Assembly (NCBI RefSeq): GCF_027922165.1
Contig: NZ_BSFD01000011.1
Location: 702,620-766,619, forward strand
Source: Brevundimonas intermedia
GTDB taxonomy: Bacteria > Pseudomonadota > Alphaproteobacteria > Caulobacterales > Caulobacteraceae
Direction: 5' to 3'
DNA length: 64,000 nucleotides
The translations under genes and the position numbers were made by a program. This document shows, piece after piece, positions 42,770 to 51,360 of this stretch (its first letter is position 1; each line of letters opens with the position of its first letter). The notes below the pieces were generated by a model. That model did not search any database and was not told the DNA's origin. It saw only the letters and a program-made list of their open reading frames with translations.

Positions 42770-45751
42770 TTAGAAGGCGTAGCGGGCGCCGATCTGGAAC
42801 GTCCGCGTCGGGAAGAGCACGCTGCTCGGGTTGCCGAAGTTGGGCGTACCCGCATCGCCGTTGAAGCCGCTGTAGTTCTTGAAATCGAAGATATTGATTG
42901 CATCGACGTAGAGTTGCAGCTCGCTTCCTTCTCCGACCGGGAAGTTTTTCGTCAGGCGAAGATCCAGATTCCGATAGGCGAAGGCATTCGGAATGAAGAA
43001 GTTCTCCTTATCAGGATAACCGCCGTAGGGACGGAAATAGAACCTCGAACCCGTTCCATCGAACACGTTGAACGGCGTACCCGAGCCCAGCGTCAGAATG
43101 CCCGACAGTTGGAAGTCCAACGGCAAATCGACGATGCCATTGGCTACGATCCGGTGCCGTTCGTTGTCAGCAGAATTCCGCATAGGTGAACTCTCGACCG
43201 AGAAACAGTCGAAGCAGAAGTTGTCATTGCCGCCGTTCTGCTGGGAGTCCGATAAGGTGTAGGCGATGTTCACACCCCAGCCGGAGTCCCGAGTATAGGG
43301 CTTATCCAACTTGACGTAGAGGGCCGTGAACTCACGTTCCTTGCTATGATCCGACACCAGATAGCTGCGATACGGATTGGCCGCGCCCGGTCCGCAGAAC
43401 CCGCCGTTATCGCCGAAGCCGTCGCCGTCGTTACCGTAGTTCGGCTCGCGGCAGCGGTTCAGATACTGCCAAGTGAACTCGTTCTGGGTCTTGCCGTAGG
43501 CCAGGGTGAACTCGGTCTGCCAATCGCCAATCCGTTGACGAACGCCAAGGTTGAACTGGTCCGTGCGCGGCGGCTCATAGTCGTTCTTGAGCAGGAAGGC
43601 TTCGCCCTTGGCCGGAATGCCGGCCAGAAGCGGATCCAGCCCCGCCGCCGTCATGTAGGACGGATTCCACAGGAATGGATTGGCCGAGCTGCCGTCCTGA
43701 ACCGCGCCAGGCGTGGTCGTGAAGAAGGCGTTCTTAGAGTTGTCGAACGGCTTGGCGATCTCGTCGAAAGCGAAGTTGAAGTTCACCCGATCATAGTAGC
43801 GGCCAGCTCCACCGAAGATGACCGTGCCGCGATCACCAAAGACATCGTAAGAGAAGCCAATCCGCGGCTGGAAGGCGTTGGCGAACGGATCACGGTTATC
43901 GCCTGTCGAGATATAGTCGTCGATGTTGAACCAGCTCGGAGCATAGCCGGCCGCCTTGCCGCCATCGGTGGAGGCGATCCACTGGTTAAGGCCGTCAACG
44001 ACGGACTGAGGCGTCACATAGTCGGGATTGCTGGCGTTATCCTCGTAATCCCAGCGGATACCGAGGTTGAGCTCCAGCTTGTCGGTGATCCGCCAGTCGT
44101 CCTGGATGTAGAGGCCATAGACCTTGTTGGTCAGATCCACGGTCGGGAAGGCGTTGCCCAGCTGTACGCGGTAAGGCACCGAAGCATCGCCGCTGGCCGT
44201 CCCGTTCAGGTCGTAGAAGAACTGAGGATTGCGACCGAATTCCTTCTCGACATGGTAGTCCTGATTCGAGAACTTCACACCCAGCTTGATAGTGTGGAAG
44301 CCATTGAACTCGACCTCGTTGAAGGTCAGATCGTTCCGAATGGTCACAGCTTCATCCGTGATGTCCTGGCGGGTATTGGCTCCGCCCAAATTCAGGACCG
44401 TCGTGCCGCCATTGGGATCATAGTTGCCGGTGAAGACCCGGTAGCTCGCGCCGGGGGTGTCGAAATTGGCCGCCGTTGGGTTGTAATTGTAGTTGCGGTA
44501 GTCGATTGCGAACTCATTCAGGAAGCCCTGCCCCTGCCATTGGTAGCGCAGGTTTGCGCTCTTGGTGGTCTGCTGCAGGCCGGTGGCGCGCTCGAACGAG
44601 TTGGATTCGCCTACACCTGTGACGTCGCCCTCATCACGATAGGTGACGCTCAGATCGATCAGGTGTCCTTCCGCCGGTTGGAAGCTAAGCTTGCCGAAAT
44701 ACAGGTCTTCCTCGAACGGCGTAGCGAAGGTGCCGAGATATTCGGCGAACTGTTGCTGATAGGGAGCGCCCACCGGCCCCAGAGTAACGCTGGCCGCACG
44801 ATTTTCCTGCTTGTGCTCATAGCTGCCGAAGAAGTGCAGACGATCCTGAATGATCGGACCACCCAGGGCCGCGCCGTACTGCTTCACGCTCAGGTCCGGC
44901 TTTTCAGCGCCGCGACGCTCGGAGAAGACATCCTGCGTCACCATATCCTGGTTGCGGTAGGTGCCGAAGATTTCGCCGTGGAATTCGTTCGTGCCCGAAC
45001 GGGTGACCGCAGTGATGATCGCCGAAGAAGCCTGTTCGTATTCCGCCTTAAAGTTCTGACTGACAACCCGGAACTCCTGAATCGCCGCCTGCGGGAACGG
45101 GTTGCCGCGGCTGTCGTCCTGACCGACGATGCCGCCTGCGATGATGTTCGACTTCAGACTGGCGCCGTCAATGAAGGCGTTCACAGATTCTGCACGTTGT
45201 CCGCCGGCTGTGATCTGAACTTCCGCATCGTTCGTGCCGACCCGCACGCCCGGTGCCAGAGCGGCGAAGTTCAGGAAGTTGCGGTTGATCTGCGGCAGAG
45301 TCTGGATCTGCTGCGTCGTGACGTTGGTGGCGTTTTCCGGCGTGCGCACCTCGACCAAACGACGGCCCACAACGACGATCTCGCCCACGTTGGTTGCGGC
45401 GCCGGCGTCCGCGATGACCAGATCAAGGTTGCCGACCTGACCGACGCCGATGCTGACGGTGTCGGTGGCCGTGTCGCCGTCCGCCGTGGTGACGGTCACC
45501 TCATAGGTGCCGGGACGCAAACCCGACAGAGTGTAACCGCCCTGAGCGTTGGCCGTGGTGCGATTGGTGAAGCCCGAGTTGACGTCACGGGCGACGACAG
45601 CGGCGTTAGCTTCGACCTGGGCGCCGTCGGTGATGTTGCCCCGAATGGTCGAGGTCGCGACCTGGGCCGTCGCCGCACCGGCGAAGCCTGCGGTGATGGC
45701 GAAAGCGGATACAGCGGCCAGGGCCGCGCTACGCGTATTGAACTTGATCAT
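42770..45751 (-). CDS. Oar-like TonB-dependent receptor with carboxypeptidase-regulatory domain
   Basis: 993 residues. The start at 45751 has AGGAGGGG upstream and opens a signal peptide (RSAALAAVSAFAITAGFAGA ending ATAQ). A carboxypeptidase-regulatory beta-sandwich lies at about 30-115 (GGYTLSGLRPGTYEVTVTTA), then the plug domain (EVQITAGGQRAESVNAFIDG), and a long outer-membrane barrel ending in RTFQIGARYAF with terminal Phe, the BAM signal. Such receptors take up polysaccharide fragments across the outer membrane. Its place between a LacI regulator and a glucanase suggests a glucan ligand. AT content is somewhat higher than its neighbours. Confidence 0.92.
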   Translation of the reverse strand: MIKFNTRSAALAAVSAFAITAGFAGAATAQVATSTIRGNITDGAQVEANAAVVARDVNSGFTNRTTANAQGGYTLSGLRPGTYEVTVTTADGDTATDTVSIGVGQVGNLDLVIADAGAATNVGEIVVVGRRLVEVRTPENATNVTTQQIQTLPQINRNFLNFAALAPGVRVGTNDAEVQITAGGQRAESVNAFIDGASLKSNIIAGGIVGQDDSRGNPFPQAAIQEFRVVSQNFKAEYEQASSAIITAVTRSGTNEFHGEIFGTYRNQDMVTQDVFSERRGAEKPDLSVKQYGAALGGPIIQDRLHFFGSYEHKQENRAASVTLGPVGAPYQQQFAEYLGTFATPFEEDLYFGKLSFQPAEGHLIDLSVTYRDEGDVTGVGESNSFERATGLQQTTKSANLRYQWQGQGFLNEFAIDYRNYNYNPTAANFDTPGASYRVFTGNYDPNGGTTVLNLGGANTRQDITDEAVTIRNDLTFNEVEFNGFHTIKLGVKFSNQDYHVEKEFGRNPQFFYDLNGTASGDASVPYRVQLGNAFPTVDLTNKVYGLYIQDDWRITDKLELNLGIRWDYEDNASNPDYVTPQSVVDGLNQWIASTDGGKAAGYAPSWFNIDDYISTGDNRDPFANAFQPRIGFSYDVFGDRGTVIFGGAGRYYDRVNFNFAFDEIAKPFDNSKNAFFTTTPGAVQDGSSANPFLWNPSYMTAAGLDPLLAGIPAKGEAFLLKNDYEPPRTDQFNLGVRQRIGDWQTEFTLAYGKTQNEFTWQYLNRCREPNYGNDGDGFGDNGGFCGPGAANPYRSYLVSDHSKEREFTALYVKLDKPYTRDSGWGVNIAYTLSDSQQNGGNDNFCFDCFSVESSPMRNSADNERHRIVANGIVDLPLDFQLSGILTLGSGTPFNVFDGTGSRFYFRPYGGYPDKENFFIPNAFAYRNLDLRLTKNFPVGEGSELQLYVDAINIFDFKNYSGFNGDAGTPNFGNPSSVLFPTRTFQIGARYAF

Positions 45752-45779
45752 CCTGAAATCCCCTCCTGATGGGCCCGAT

Positions 45780-46886
45780 TCACGACGGCGACGCCGCTGT
45801 GCGATCGGGGTTTGACCCGGCGGTTGAGGCCGCCGCGGTGGATTGACGCACGACCAGAGCCGGTCGAACGATTTCACAAGCGGTGTCGGGATCGGCGTTG
45901 GCGCCGGCCTGGACCAGGCCGATGAGGCGTTCGACGCCCCGACGACCCATTTCCGCGATATTCACTCTCAGCGTGGTCAGCGTCGGCCGGACCAGGGCCG
46001 CCAGCGGCACGTCGTCGAACCCGATCACGGCCACGTCCTCGGGGCAGCGCACGCCGGCCTCCTGGAAGGCCAACATGGCGCCCAGGGCCATCATGTCGTT
46101 GGCCGCGAACACCGCGTCCGGGCGGGGGCTCAGCGCCATCAGCCGGGTGGCGGCGCGATGCCCGGCCGCCTGGGTGAAGTCGCCCTCGACAATGATCGGA
46201 TCCTGCCCGTCCAGAGCGCTGGCGTAGCCTTCGGCCCGGATGTCGGCTTCCAGGTTGCCGGCGGCGCCCCGGATATGGGCGATGCGGCGACGACCGGTGG
46301 CGACCAGATGCTGAACCGCCGCCACGGCGCCGCCGTGGTTGTCCACCGCGATCGAAGGCCGACCGCCCTCGTCCAGGCCGCCGTTCATCACCAGGACCGG
46401 GGTCCGGCCCGCCACGTCTGCGGCAAGATTGGCGGCGCGCAGATGAGGCGAAAGCACGATCATCCCGTCGACCCGGCCCCGCATCGAGCGCAGCGCCGCC
46501 ATAGTCTCTTCGGTGTCGCCGTGGGAGCTGGACACGATCAGGTGTTTGCCGTGCGCCCGTGCGGCCAGATCCATGCCGCGTATCAGTTCGGAGAAGAACT
46601 CGCCGTACAGGTCCGGCAGGATGACGCCGATTGTATCGGTCCGGCTGGTGGACAGGCTGCGCGCGCCGACATGGGGGACGTAGCGCAGATATTCCACCGC
46701 ATCGAGCACTCGGCGGCGGGTGGTCTCGGTGATGGCGTCGGAGCCGTTCAGCACCCGCGACACCGAGGCGACGGACACCTGCGCCCGTTCCGCCACGTCA
46801 CGGATGGTCGCGGCCTTGGCGGCCGGCGCATGTCCGTTCAGGCCTGACGGGCTGGAGATTTCCACGTGTTCCTCTCTGAGCGTCAT
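45780..46886 (-). CDS. LacI-family transcriptional regulator of the glycan operon
   Basis: 368 residues. The HTH with hinge is TIRDVAERAQVSVASVSRVL, followed by the PBP1-like sensor domain (DTIGVILPDLYGEFFSELIR, AVDNHGGAVAAVQHLVATGR, PDAVFAANDMMALGAMLAFQ, VIGFDDVPLA). The start at 46886 has AGGAGG eight bases upstream; the N-terminal 25 residues before the HTH are an unusual extension. A LacI-type palindrome lies 39 bases upstream, and the TonB receptor follows after 28 bases, so the regulator is autoregulated as the first gene of the operon. Confidence 0.93.
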   Translation of the reverse strand: MTLREEHVEISSPSGLNGHAPAAKAATIRDVAERAQVSVASVSRVLNGSDAITETTRRRVLDAVEYLRYVPHVGARSLSTSRTDTIGVILPDLYGEFFSELIRGMDLAARAHGKHLIVSSSHGDTEETMAALRSMRGRVDGMIVLSPHLRAANLAADVAGRTPVLVMNGGLDEGGRPSIAVDNHGGAVAAVQHLVATGRRRIAHIRGAAGNLEADIRAEGYASALDGQDPIIVEGDFTQAAGHRAATRLMALSPRPDAVFAANDMMALGAMLAFQEAGVRCPEDVAVIGFDDVPLAALVRPTLTTLRVNIAEMGRRGVERLIGLVQAGANADPDTACEIVRPALVVRQSTAAASTAGSNPDRTAASPS

Positions 46887-46924
46887 CGCGCCAGCCTCCT
46901 TATCGAAGGTCTGTCGATAAATAA

Positions 46925-46938
46925 TGTAATCGGTTACA
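46925..46938. promoter_or_regulatory. LacI-type operator
   Basis: TGTAATCGGTTACA is a 14-base palindrome with one mismatched pair and a central CG, the classic LacI/GalR recognition form. It lies between the divergent LacI gene and the NrdJ-like gene, 39 bases before the LacI start, in an AT-rich stretch (ataaataatgtaat) suited to a promoter. Confidence 0.82.
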
Positions 46939-47143
46939 TGACACAGGTGCAATGCGCCCCGCAATCGGCATTGTGTGAATTATTTCGGATTGCGGCTGGA
47001 TTGCGCGCTCACGTCGCACCTGCGGTCGAGCCGACAGACTTGGACGGAAGGCGGGGATTCAGCGGTTGATAACTACCACATCTAGTGGCGCAACCGCTCG
47101 GAACACCGTAATCTAGTCAGAAGCATTCGCGGAGACGCTGTCC

Positions 47144-49774
47144 ATGCGCTTTCAATCCGGCTTCGTCGAACAGGCCCGACGCGTCTCAATGGAGACCCGC
47201 ACGGTGGAGCGCGCCGATGCGGTTCACGAGGTTCTGGCGCCGGCCGCCTGGTCCGATGCGCGGATCGAGGCCTGGCTGGACTGGGCCGAATCCCTCAGCC
47301 CTTCGCTGCTGCCGACCGGCGGCTGGCTGAACGGCGGGATCGACGCCTGGGCGGAACGACTGGCAGGCCGTGGTCTGGCCGAGGGCGTCTTTGCGGATCG
47401 CGCCGAGGCCTATGTCTTCGCCGCCGAACTGGCGGCGACAATCCAGCTTGGCCTGGCCTCGCCGACGGCGTCCACGGCTGCGGCCGAGATCGTCGATCTG
47501 GCCGACCCGGCCGCGTCTAAACGCCTGGCTGAACACCGCGCCGACCGAGTGACCGCACGGCTGGCCCTCCAGTCGGCCGAGGCCCTGGCCGACGCCCTGT
47601 CCGCCGTCGCCGACGCCGTTGATCGGTGTGAAGGCCGTGAAGGCGACTGCGCCGACCCGTCGCGCAACCCGGCCCTGGGGCGGGCGGCCGCCACCGCGCG
47701 GCGTCGCGGCGCGACCGACGCCGACATCCTGCGCGCCATCGACGGCGAGCGGCCCGCCTTGGCCCTGCGCCCCTTCCACGAAACCCTGCCCCTGATCGCC
47801 CTGGGCGACCGCACCCGAACCGCCGCCGGCGCCCCCGAGACCCTGCTGGCGGGCGAGGCGGCGCTGGACGGCGGCCTGATCCTGACCTTCGATCCACGCG
47901 AGGCCGACCTCCTGGCCGAGGGCGGCGTCAGTCGCGCCATGCTCGACCTGTCCGCCGTCGCGGCGCTGGACGAAGGGGCCTTCGACCGCCTGCCCGATCT
48001 GGTCCGCCTGTGGACCATAGCGCTCGACCTCCAGTCCGAGAACACCTCCATCGTCCTGGGTCTCGAAGGTCTTTCAACAGCGCTCGCGCCGACCGGCGGG
48101 GATATGTCCATCCGGGCCGAGGCGGTCGCCGGTCTGACGGCCGCCGTCGCCGCTCAGATGTCCGCCGAACTGGCGCAACTGCGCGGCGCCTGCACCGAGT
48201 GGGACGGGCTGAAGAGCCAGGCGGCCGACGCAGACAGGCTGCGCCACGCGCGCCTGAAGGCTAACCCAGACCCGCTGGCCGCCGTCGCGGCCAGGACCAT
48301 GGCCAAACCCGGAACCCCGCGCCGTCATGCGGCCATCGGCCTGTTCGTCGACGACCCCGAGGCCCGACTGCGTCTGGGCCTGGGCGCACCTTGCGTGGTC
48401 GATGTTTACCAGACAGCGGACGGCCTGATCGGCCGCCGGTTGGCGCCCGGGCTTGCGGCCGCTCTGGCTTACGCGGGCGGCGACGTCCAGGCCGCCGAGC
48501 GCCGACTGTTCGGGCGTCGCACCCTGGTCGAGGCGCCCGGTGTCGATCACACCACCCTGCGGAGCTTCGGCTTCACCGACATCGAACTGGCCGCCATCGA
48601 ACAGGCCCTGGCCCACGCCGACAGCTTCGACGCGGTCTTCGCCGCCCCGGTGCTGGACCCTGGCTTCATCCGCGACGTCCTCGGTCTGGAAGACGGCGAC
48701 GGCCCGCTGCTCAACCTGCTGGGCGTGCCGGAAGAGGCCGAGGCGGAGGCCGCGCGCTGGGTCTTCGGCCACGGCGATCTGAGCGATTGGGCCGAGGCGC
48801 CGTCCGCCGTCGCCCCTCTCCTGACCGACCCCGTGGCCGCCGAGGCAGCGCTGCGTCAGGCGCTAGAACCGTTCAGCGACGCGGCCTATGCCCCGGTCGA
48901 AATCCTGGACTGGCGCGCGACCGCCGCCCAGGCCGCACGTCGGCTCAGCCTGGCCGCCGGCGACGGACGCCGCGCCGTGCGCCTGTGTCGCGCCGCACCC
49001 CCCGCCGGTCCCTTGCTGACCCTGCCGAAGGCGGAGGCGACGCCGCGCTTAGACACGCCCCGCCCCGCCCCCGTCCCGCCGCCGGAACGGGTGATCGAAC
49101 GTGTCGTCGAACGCGCCCGCGCCCGCCGCAAACTGCCCGACCGCCGCAAGGGCTATATCCAGAAGGCGGCCGTGGGCGGGCACAAGGTCTATATCCACAC
49201 CGGCGAATACGACGACGGGGAACTGGGCGAGATCTTCATCGACATGCACAAGGAAGGCGCCGCCTTCCGCAGCCTGATGAACAACTTCGCCATCGCCATC
49301 TCTATCGGCCTGCAATACGGCGTGCCGCTGGACGAGTTCGTGGACGCCTTTGTCTTCACCCGGTTCGAGCCGGCGGGGCGGGTGACGGGCAATGACTCCA
49401 TTCGCTCGGCGACCTCGATCCTCGACTATATCTTCCGCGAGCTGGGCGTTTCCTATCTGGACCGCCACGAACTGGCCAACGCCGGGCCCGACGAGCTGAA
49501 CGCCGACGGCCTGGGCCACGGCAAGCCGGAGGGCGGAGAGGCCGTGCCCGCCGCGCGGTTCATCTCGAAGGGTTTCGCCCGCGGCTCCGCCCCCGACAAT
49601 CTGGTGGTCCTGCCCTTCGGCAAGAAGGCCGAGCCTGAACCGAAGATCGCCGCCAATACCGAGGCGGTCGCCTGCCCGTCCTGCGGCGACTTCAGCCTGC
49701 AGAATCGCGGCGGTGTCTGGGTCTGCGACACCTGTGGCGGCGCGCGGGCGGTTCATGGCGGCGATCAGGGCTAA
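47144..49774 (+). CDS. NrdJ-like protein with degenerate catalytic part (TSCPD-domain protein)
   Basis: 876 residues. The last 220 residues closely match the C-terminus of adenosylcobalamin-dependent ribonucleotide reductase: [80 protein letters not shown], then a zinc ribbon CPSCGDF...CDTCGG. The first 640 residues are Ala-rich and only vaguely NrdJ-like; the NrdJ CNPCGE-type motif and the paired active-site cysteines are missing (fewer than six scattered Cys). It is unlikely to reduce ribonucleotides. A regulatory or partner role with a true NrdJ is possible. The ATG has GGAGA upstream and lies divergent to the LacI operon. Confidence 0.75.
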   Translation: MRFQSGFVEQARRVSMETRTVERADAVHEVLAPAAWSDARIEAWLDWAESLSPSLLPTGGWLNGGIDAWAERLAGRGLAEGVFADRAEAYVFAAELAATIQLGLASPTASTAAAEIVDLADPAASKRLAEHRADRVTARLALQSAEALADALSAVADAVDRCEGREGDCADPSRNPALGRAAATARRRGATDADILRAIDGERPALALRPFHETLPLIALGDRTRTAAGAPETLLAGEAALDGGLILTFDPREADLLAEGGVSRAMLDLSAVAALDEGAFDRLPDLVRLWTIALDLQSENTSIVLGLEGLSTALAPTGGDMSIRAEAVAGLTAAVAAQMSAELAQLRGACTEWDGLKSQAADADRLRHARLKANPDPLAAVAARTMAKPGTPRRHAAIGLFVDDPEARLRLGLGAPCVVDVYQTADGLIGRRLAPGLAAALAYAGGDVQAAERRLFGRRTLVEAPGVDHTTLRSFGFTDIELAAIEQALAHADSFDAVFAAPVLDPGFIRDVLGLEDGDGPLLNLLGVPEEAEAEAARWVFGHGDLSDWAEAPSAVAPLLTDPVAAEAALRQALEPFSDAAYAPVEILDWRATAAQAARRLSLAAGDGRRAVRLCRAAPPAGPLLTLPKAEATPRLDTPRPAPVPPPERVIERVVERARARRKLPDRRKGYIQKAAVGGHKVYIHTGEYDDGELGEIFIDMHKEGAAFRSLMNNFAIAISIGLQYGVPLDEFVDAFVFTRFEPAGRVTGNDSIRSATSILDYIFRELGVSYLDRHELANAGPDELNADGLGHGKPEGGEAVPAARFISKGFARGSAPDNLVVLPFGKKAEPEPKIAANTEAVACPSCGDFSLQNRGGVWVCDTCGGARAVHGGDQG

Positions 49775-49829
49775 GTTAACGGCTGGGGTCTAGGCTGCCG
49801 CCACGCGACGTTTTCGCTGGAGCGCCCCC

Positions 49830-50324
49830 ATGTCCCGCCTGACCGCCCTTTCCATCGCCTTCGCCTTGTCGGCGACCGCCGCAACCCCTGTTCTGGCGCA
49901 GAATGCCGGCCAGATCGCCAGCGTGAAGCGCGGCGCCTCCTGCCCCGGCTGCAACCTGTTCCAGGGCGACTTCTCCGGTCTTGAGACGCGCGGCATGAAC
50001 CTGGCCGGGGCGCGCCTACGCCAGGCGGACCTCAGCCTCAGCGTGATGAACCGCACCCGTTTCGCCAACGCCGACCTGCGCGACGTCGAGGCCTACGGCG
50101 GGGTCTTCTCCAGCTCCAACTTCTCGGGCGCCGACATGACCAACGCCAGTTTCGTTGGGGCTTATCTGCAGAGCGCGAACTTCTCGGGCGCAAAACTGAT
50201 CGGAACCAACCTGTCCGGGGCGGACCTGTCGCGGGCGACCGGATTGACCCAGGGTCAACTGAATCGCGCCTGCGGCGACTCCTCGACCATCCTGTCGGGA
50301 AACCTACGTATTCCGGCCTGCTGA
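49830..50324 (+). CDS. Exported pentapeptide-repeat protein 1
   Basis: 164 residues. The signal peptide is SRLTALSIAFALSATAATPV ending LAQ. It then has CPGCNLFQGDFSG and some 16 A(D/N)Lxx pentapeptide repeats (MNLAGARLRQADLSLSVMNR, SNFSGADMTNASFVGAYLQS), which form a right-handed quadrilateral beta-helix. It ends QLNRACGDSSTILSGNLRIPAC. The Cys pairs at both ends recur in the next gene, suggesting disulfide caps. No known function. Confidence 0.83.
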   Translation: MSRLTALSIAFALSATAATPVLAQNAGQIASVKRGASCPGCNLFQGDFSGLETRGMNLAGARLRQADLSLSVMNRTRFANADLRDVEAYGGVFSSSNFSGADMTNASFVGAYLQSANFSGAKLIGTNLSGADLSRATGLTQGQLNRACGDSSTILSGNLRIPAC

Positions 50325-50405
50325 CGGCCTTCCACCTTGCGTGGTTTTAACGAAATTACCTCGATTTAAGTAGGTACGCCCGACGTTTCGAGGCATTCAG
50401 ACTGC

Positions 50406-51281
50406 GTGAAACAGATCGCCCGCTCCACCTCCATCCGATTGAAAGCCGCCCTGATCGCGGCGGCGGGCCTGATGCTCGCCCCGCCTGCCTTCGCCGGGGT
50501 CGAGATGACAGTCCAGGACCGCGACGTGGCTCGGTCAGTCTCGCTGGGCGGATCCTGCAACCGGTGCGAACTGTCCGGCCGCAACCTCTCGGGCGCCACC
50601 TTCACCGGCGCCAGCTTCATGAACGCAACTCTGGTCGGCGCCAATCTGCGCGGCGCCGAGATGGTGGGCTCGAACTTCACCGGCAGCGACTTCAGCCGGG
50701 CCAATATGGAAGGGGTCGAGATCGTCGGCGCCAATTTCACCTCGGCCAACTTCACCGGCGCACAGTTGAGCGGCGCCGAGGCCCAAGGCTCTTCCTTCGT
50801 CCGCGCCAACCTGTCGCGGGCCGACCTGTCGGGCGGCGAACTGCACGGAGTGAATTTCAACGGCGCGACCCTGGCCGGCGCCGACTTTTCGGGCAGCGAA
50901 CTGTTCGGGGCCACCCTGGCCAATGTTCACGCCGTCGGAGCCGACTTCAGCGACGCAGAGATCAACGCCTCCAACCTGTCCGGCGGCGACTTCTCGAGCG
51001 CCTCCTTCCGCGACGCCAGCCTGGACGGCGCCCGCCTGACGGGCGGGACCTTCACCCGGGCCGATTTCAGCGACGCCTCGATGCGGCGCACCGACATCCG
51101 GGGCGCAGACCTGTCCAGCGCGCGCAACCTGACCCAGGACCAGGTCAGCGAAGCCTGCGGCGACGGCTCCACGCGCTTGCCCGGCCGCCTGACGGCCCAG
51201 GCCTGCCGGGGGACAATCCGCGTGATCCGCACCCCGCCCGCGCCGCCAGCCGTGCGCCACATCGTCAACGCCGACAACTAA
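50406..51281 (+). CDS. Exported pentapeptide-repeat protein 2
   Basis: 291 residues, a longer relative of the preceding gene. The GTG start opens a signal peptide (RLKAALIAAAGLMLAPPAFA). The mature protein starts with a CNRCELSGRNLSG cap and about 30 pentapeptide units (ATFTGASFMNATLVGANLRG, SRADLSGGELHGVNFNGATL), ending LTQDQVSEACGDGSTRLPGR...AC, which parallels protein 1. The two lie 81 bases apart in the same orientation and probably arose by duplication. No strong ribosome site is visible for the GTG. Function unknown. Confidence 0.8.
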   Translation: MKQIARSTSIRLKAALIAAAGLMLAPPAFAGVEMTVQDRDVARSVSLGGSCNRCELSGRNLSGATFTGASFMNATLVGANLRGAEMVGSNFTGSDFSRANMEGVEIVGANFTSANFTGAQLSGAEAQGSSFVRANLSRADLSGGELHGVNFNGATLAGADFSGSELFGATLANVHAVGADFSDAEINASNLSGGDFSSASFRDASLDGARLTGGTFTRADFSDASMRRTDIRGADLSSARNLTQDQVSEACGDGSTRLPGRLTAQACRGTIRVIRTPPAPPAVRHIVNADN

Positions 51282-51306
51282 GCCTCGCCCCGACGCGACT
51301 CGCAGT

Positions 51307-51340
51307 AAAAAGGGGACGCCTTGCGGCGTCCCCTTTGTCG
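51307..51340. terminator. Terminator after the pentapeptide-repeat genes
   Basis: AAAGGGGACGCC and GGCGTCCCCTTT form a 12-bp stem with a TTGC loop, preceded by AAAAA and followed by TTTGTCGTCTT-like sequence. It serves the plus-strand genes and the convergent aspS. Confidence 0.88.
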
Positions 51341-51360
51341 TCTTCAGAGCGGTCAGCCCG

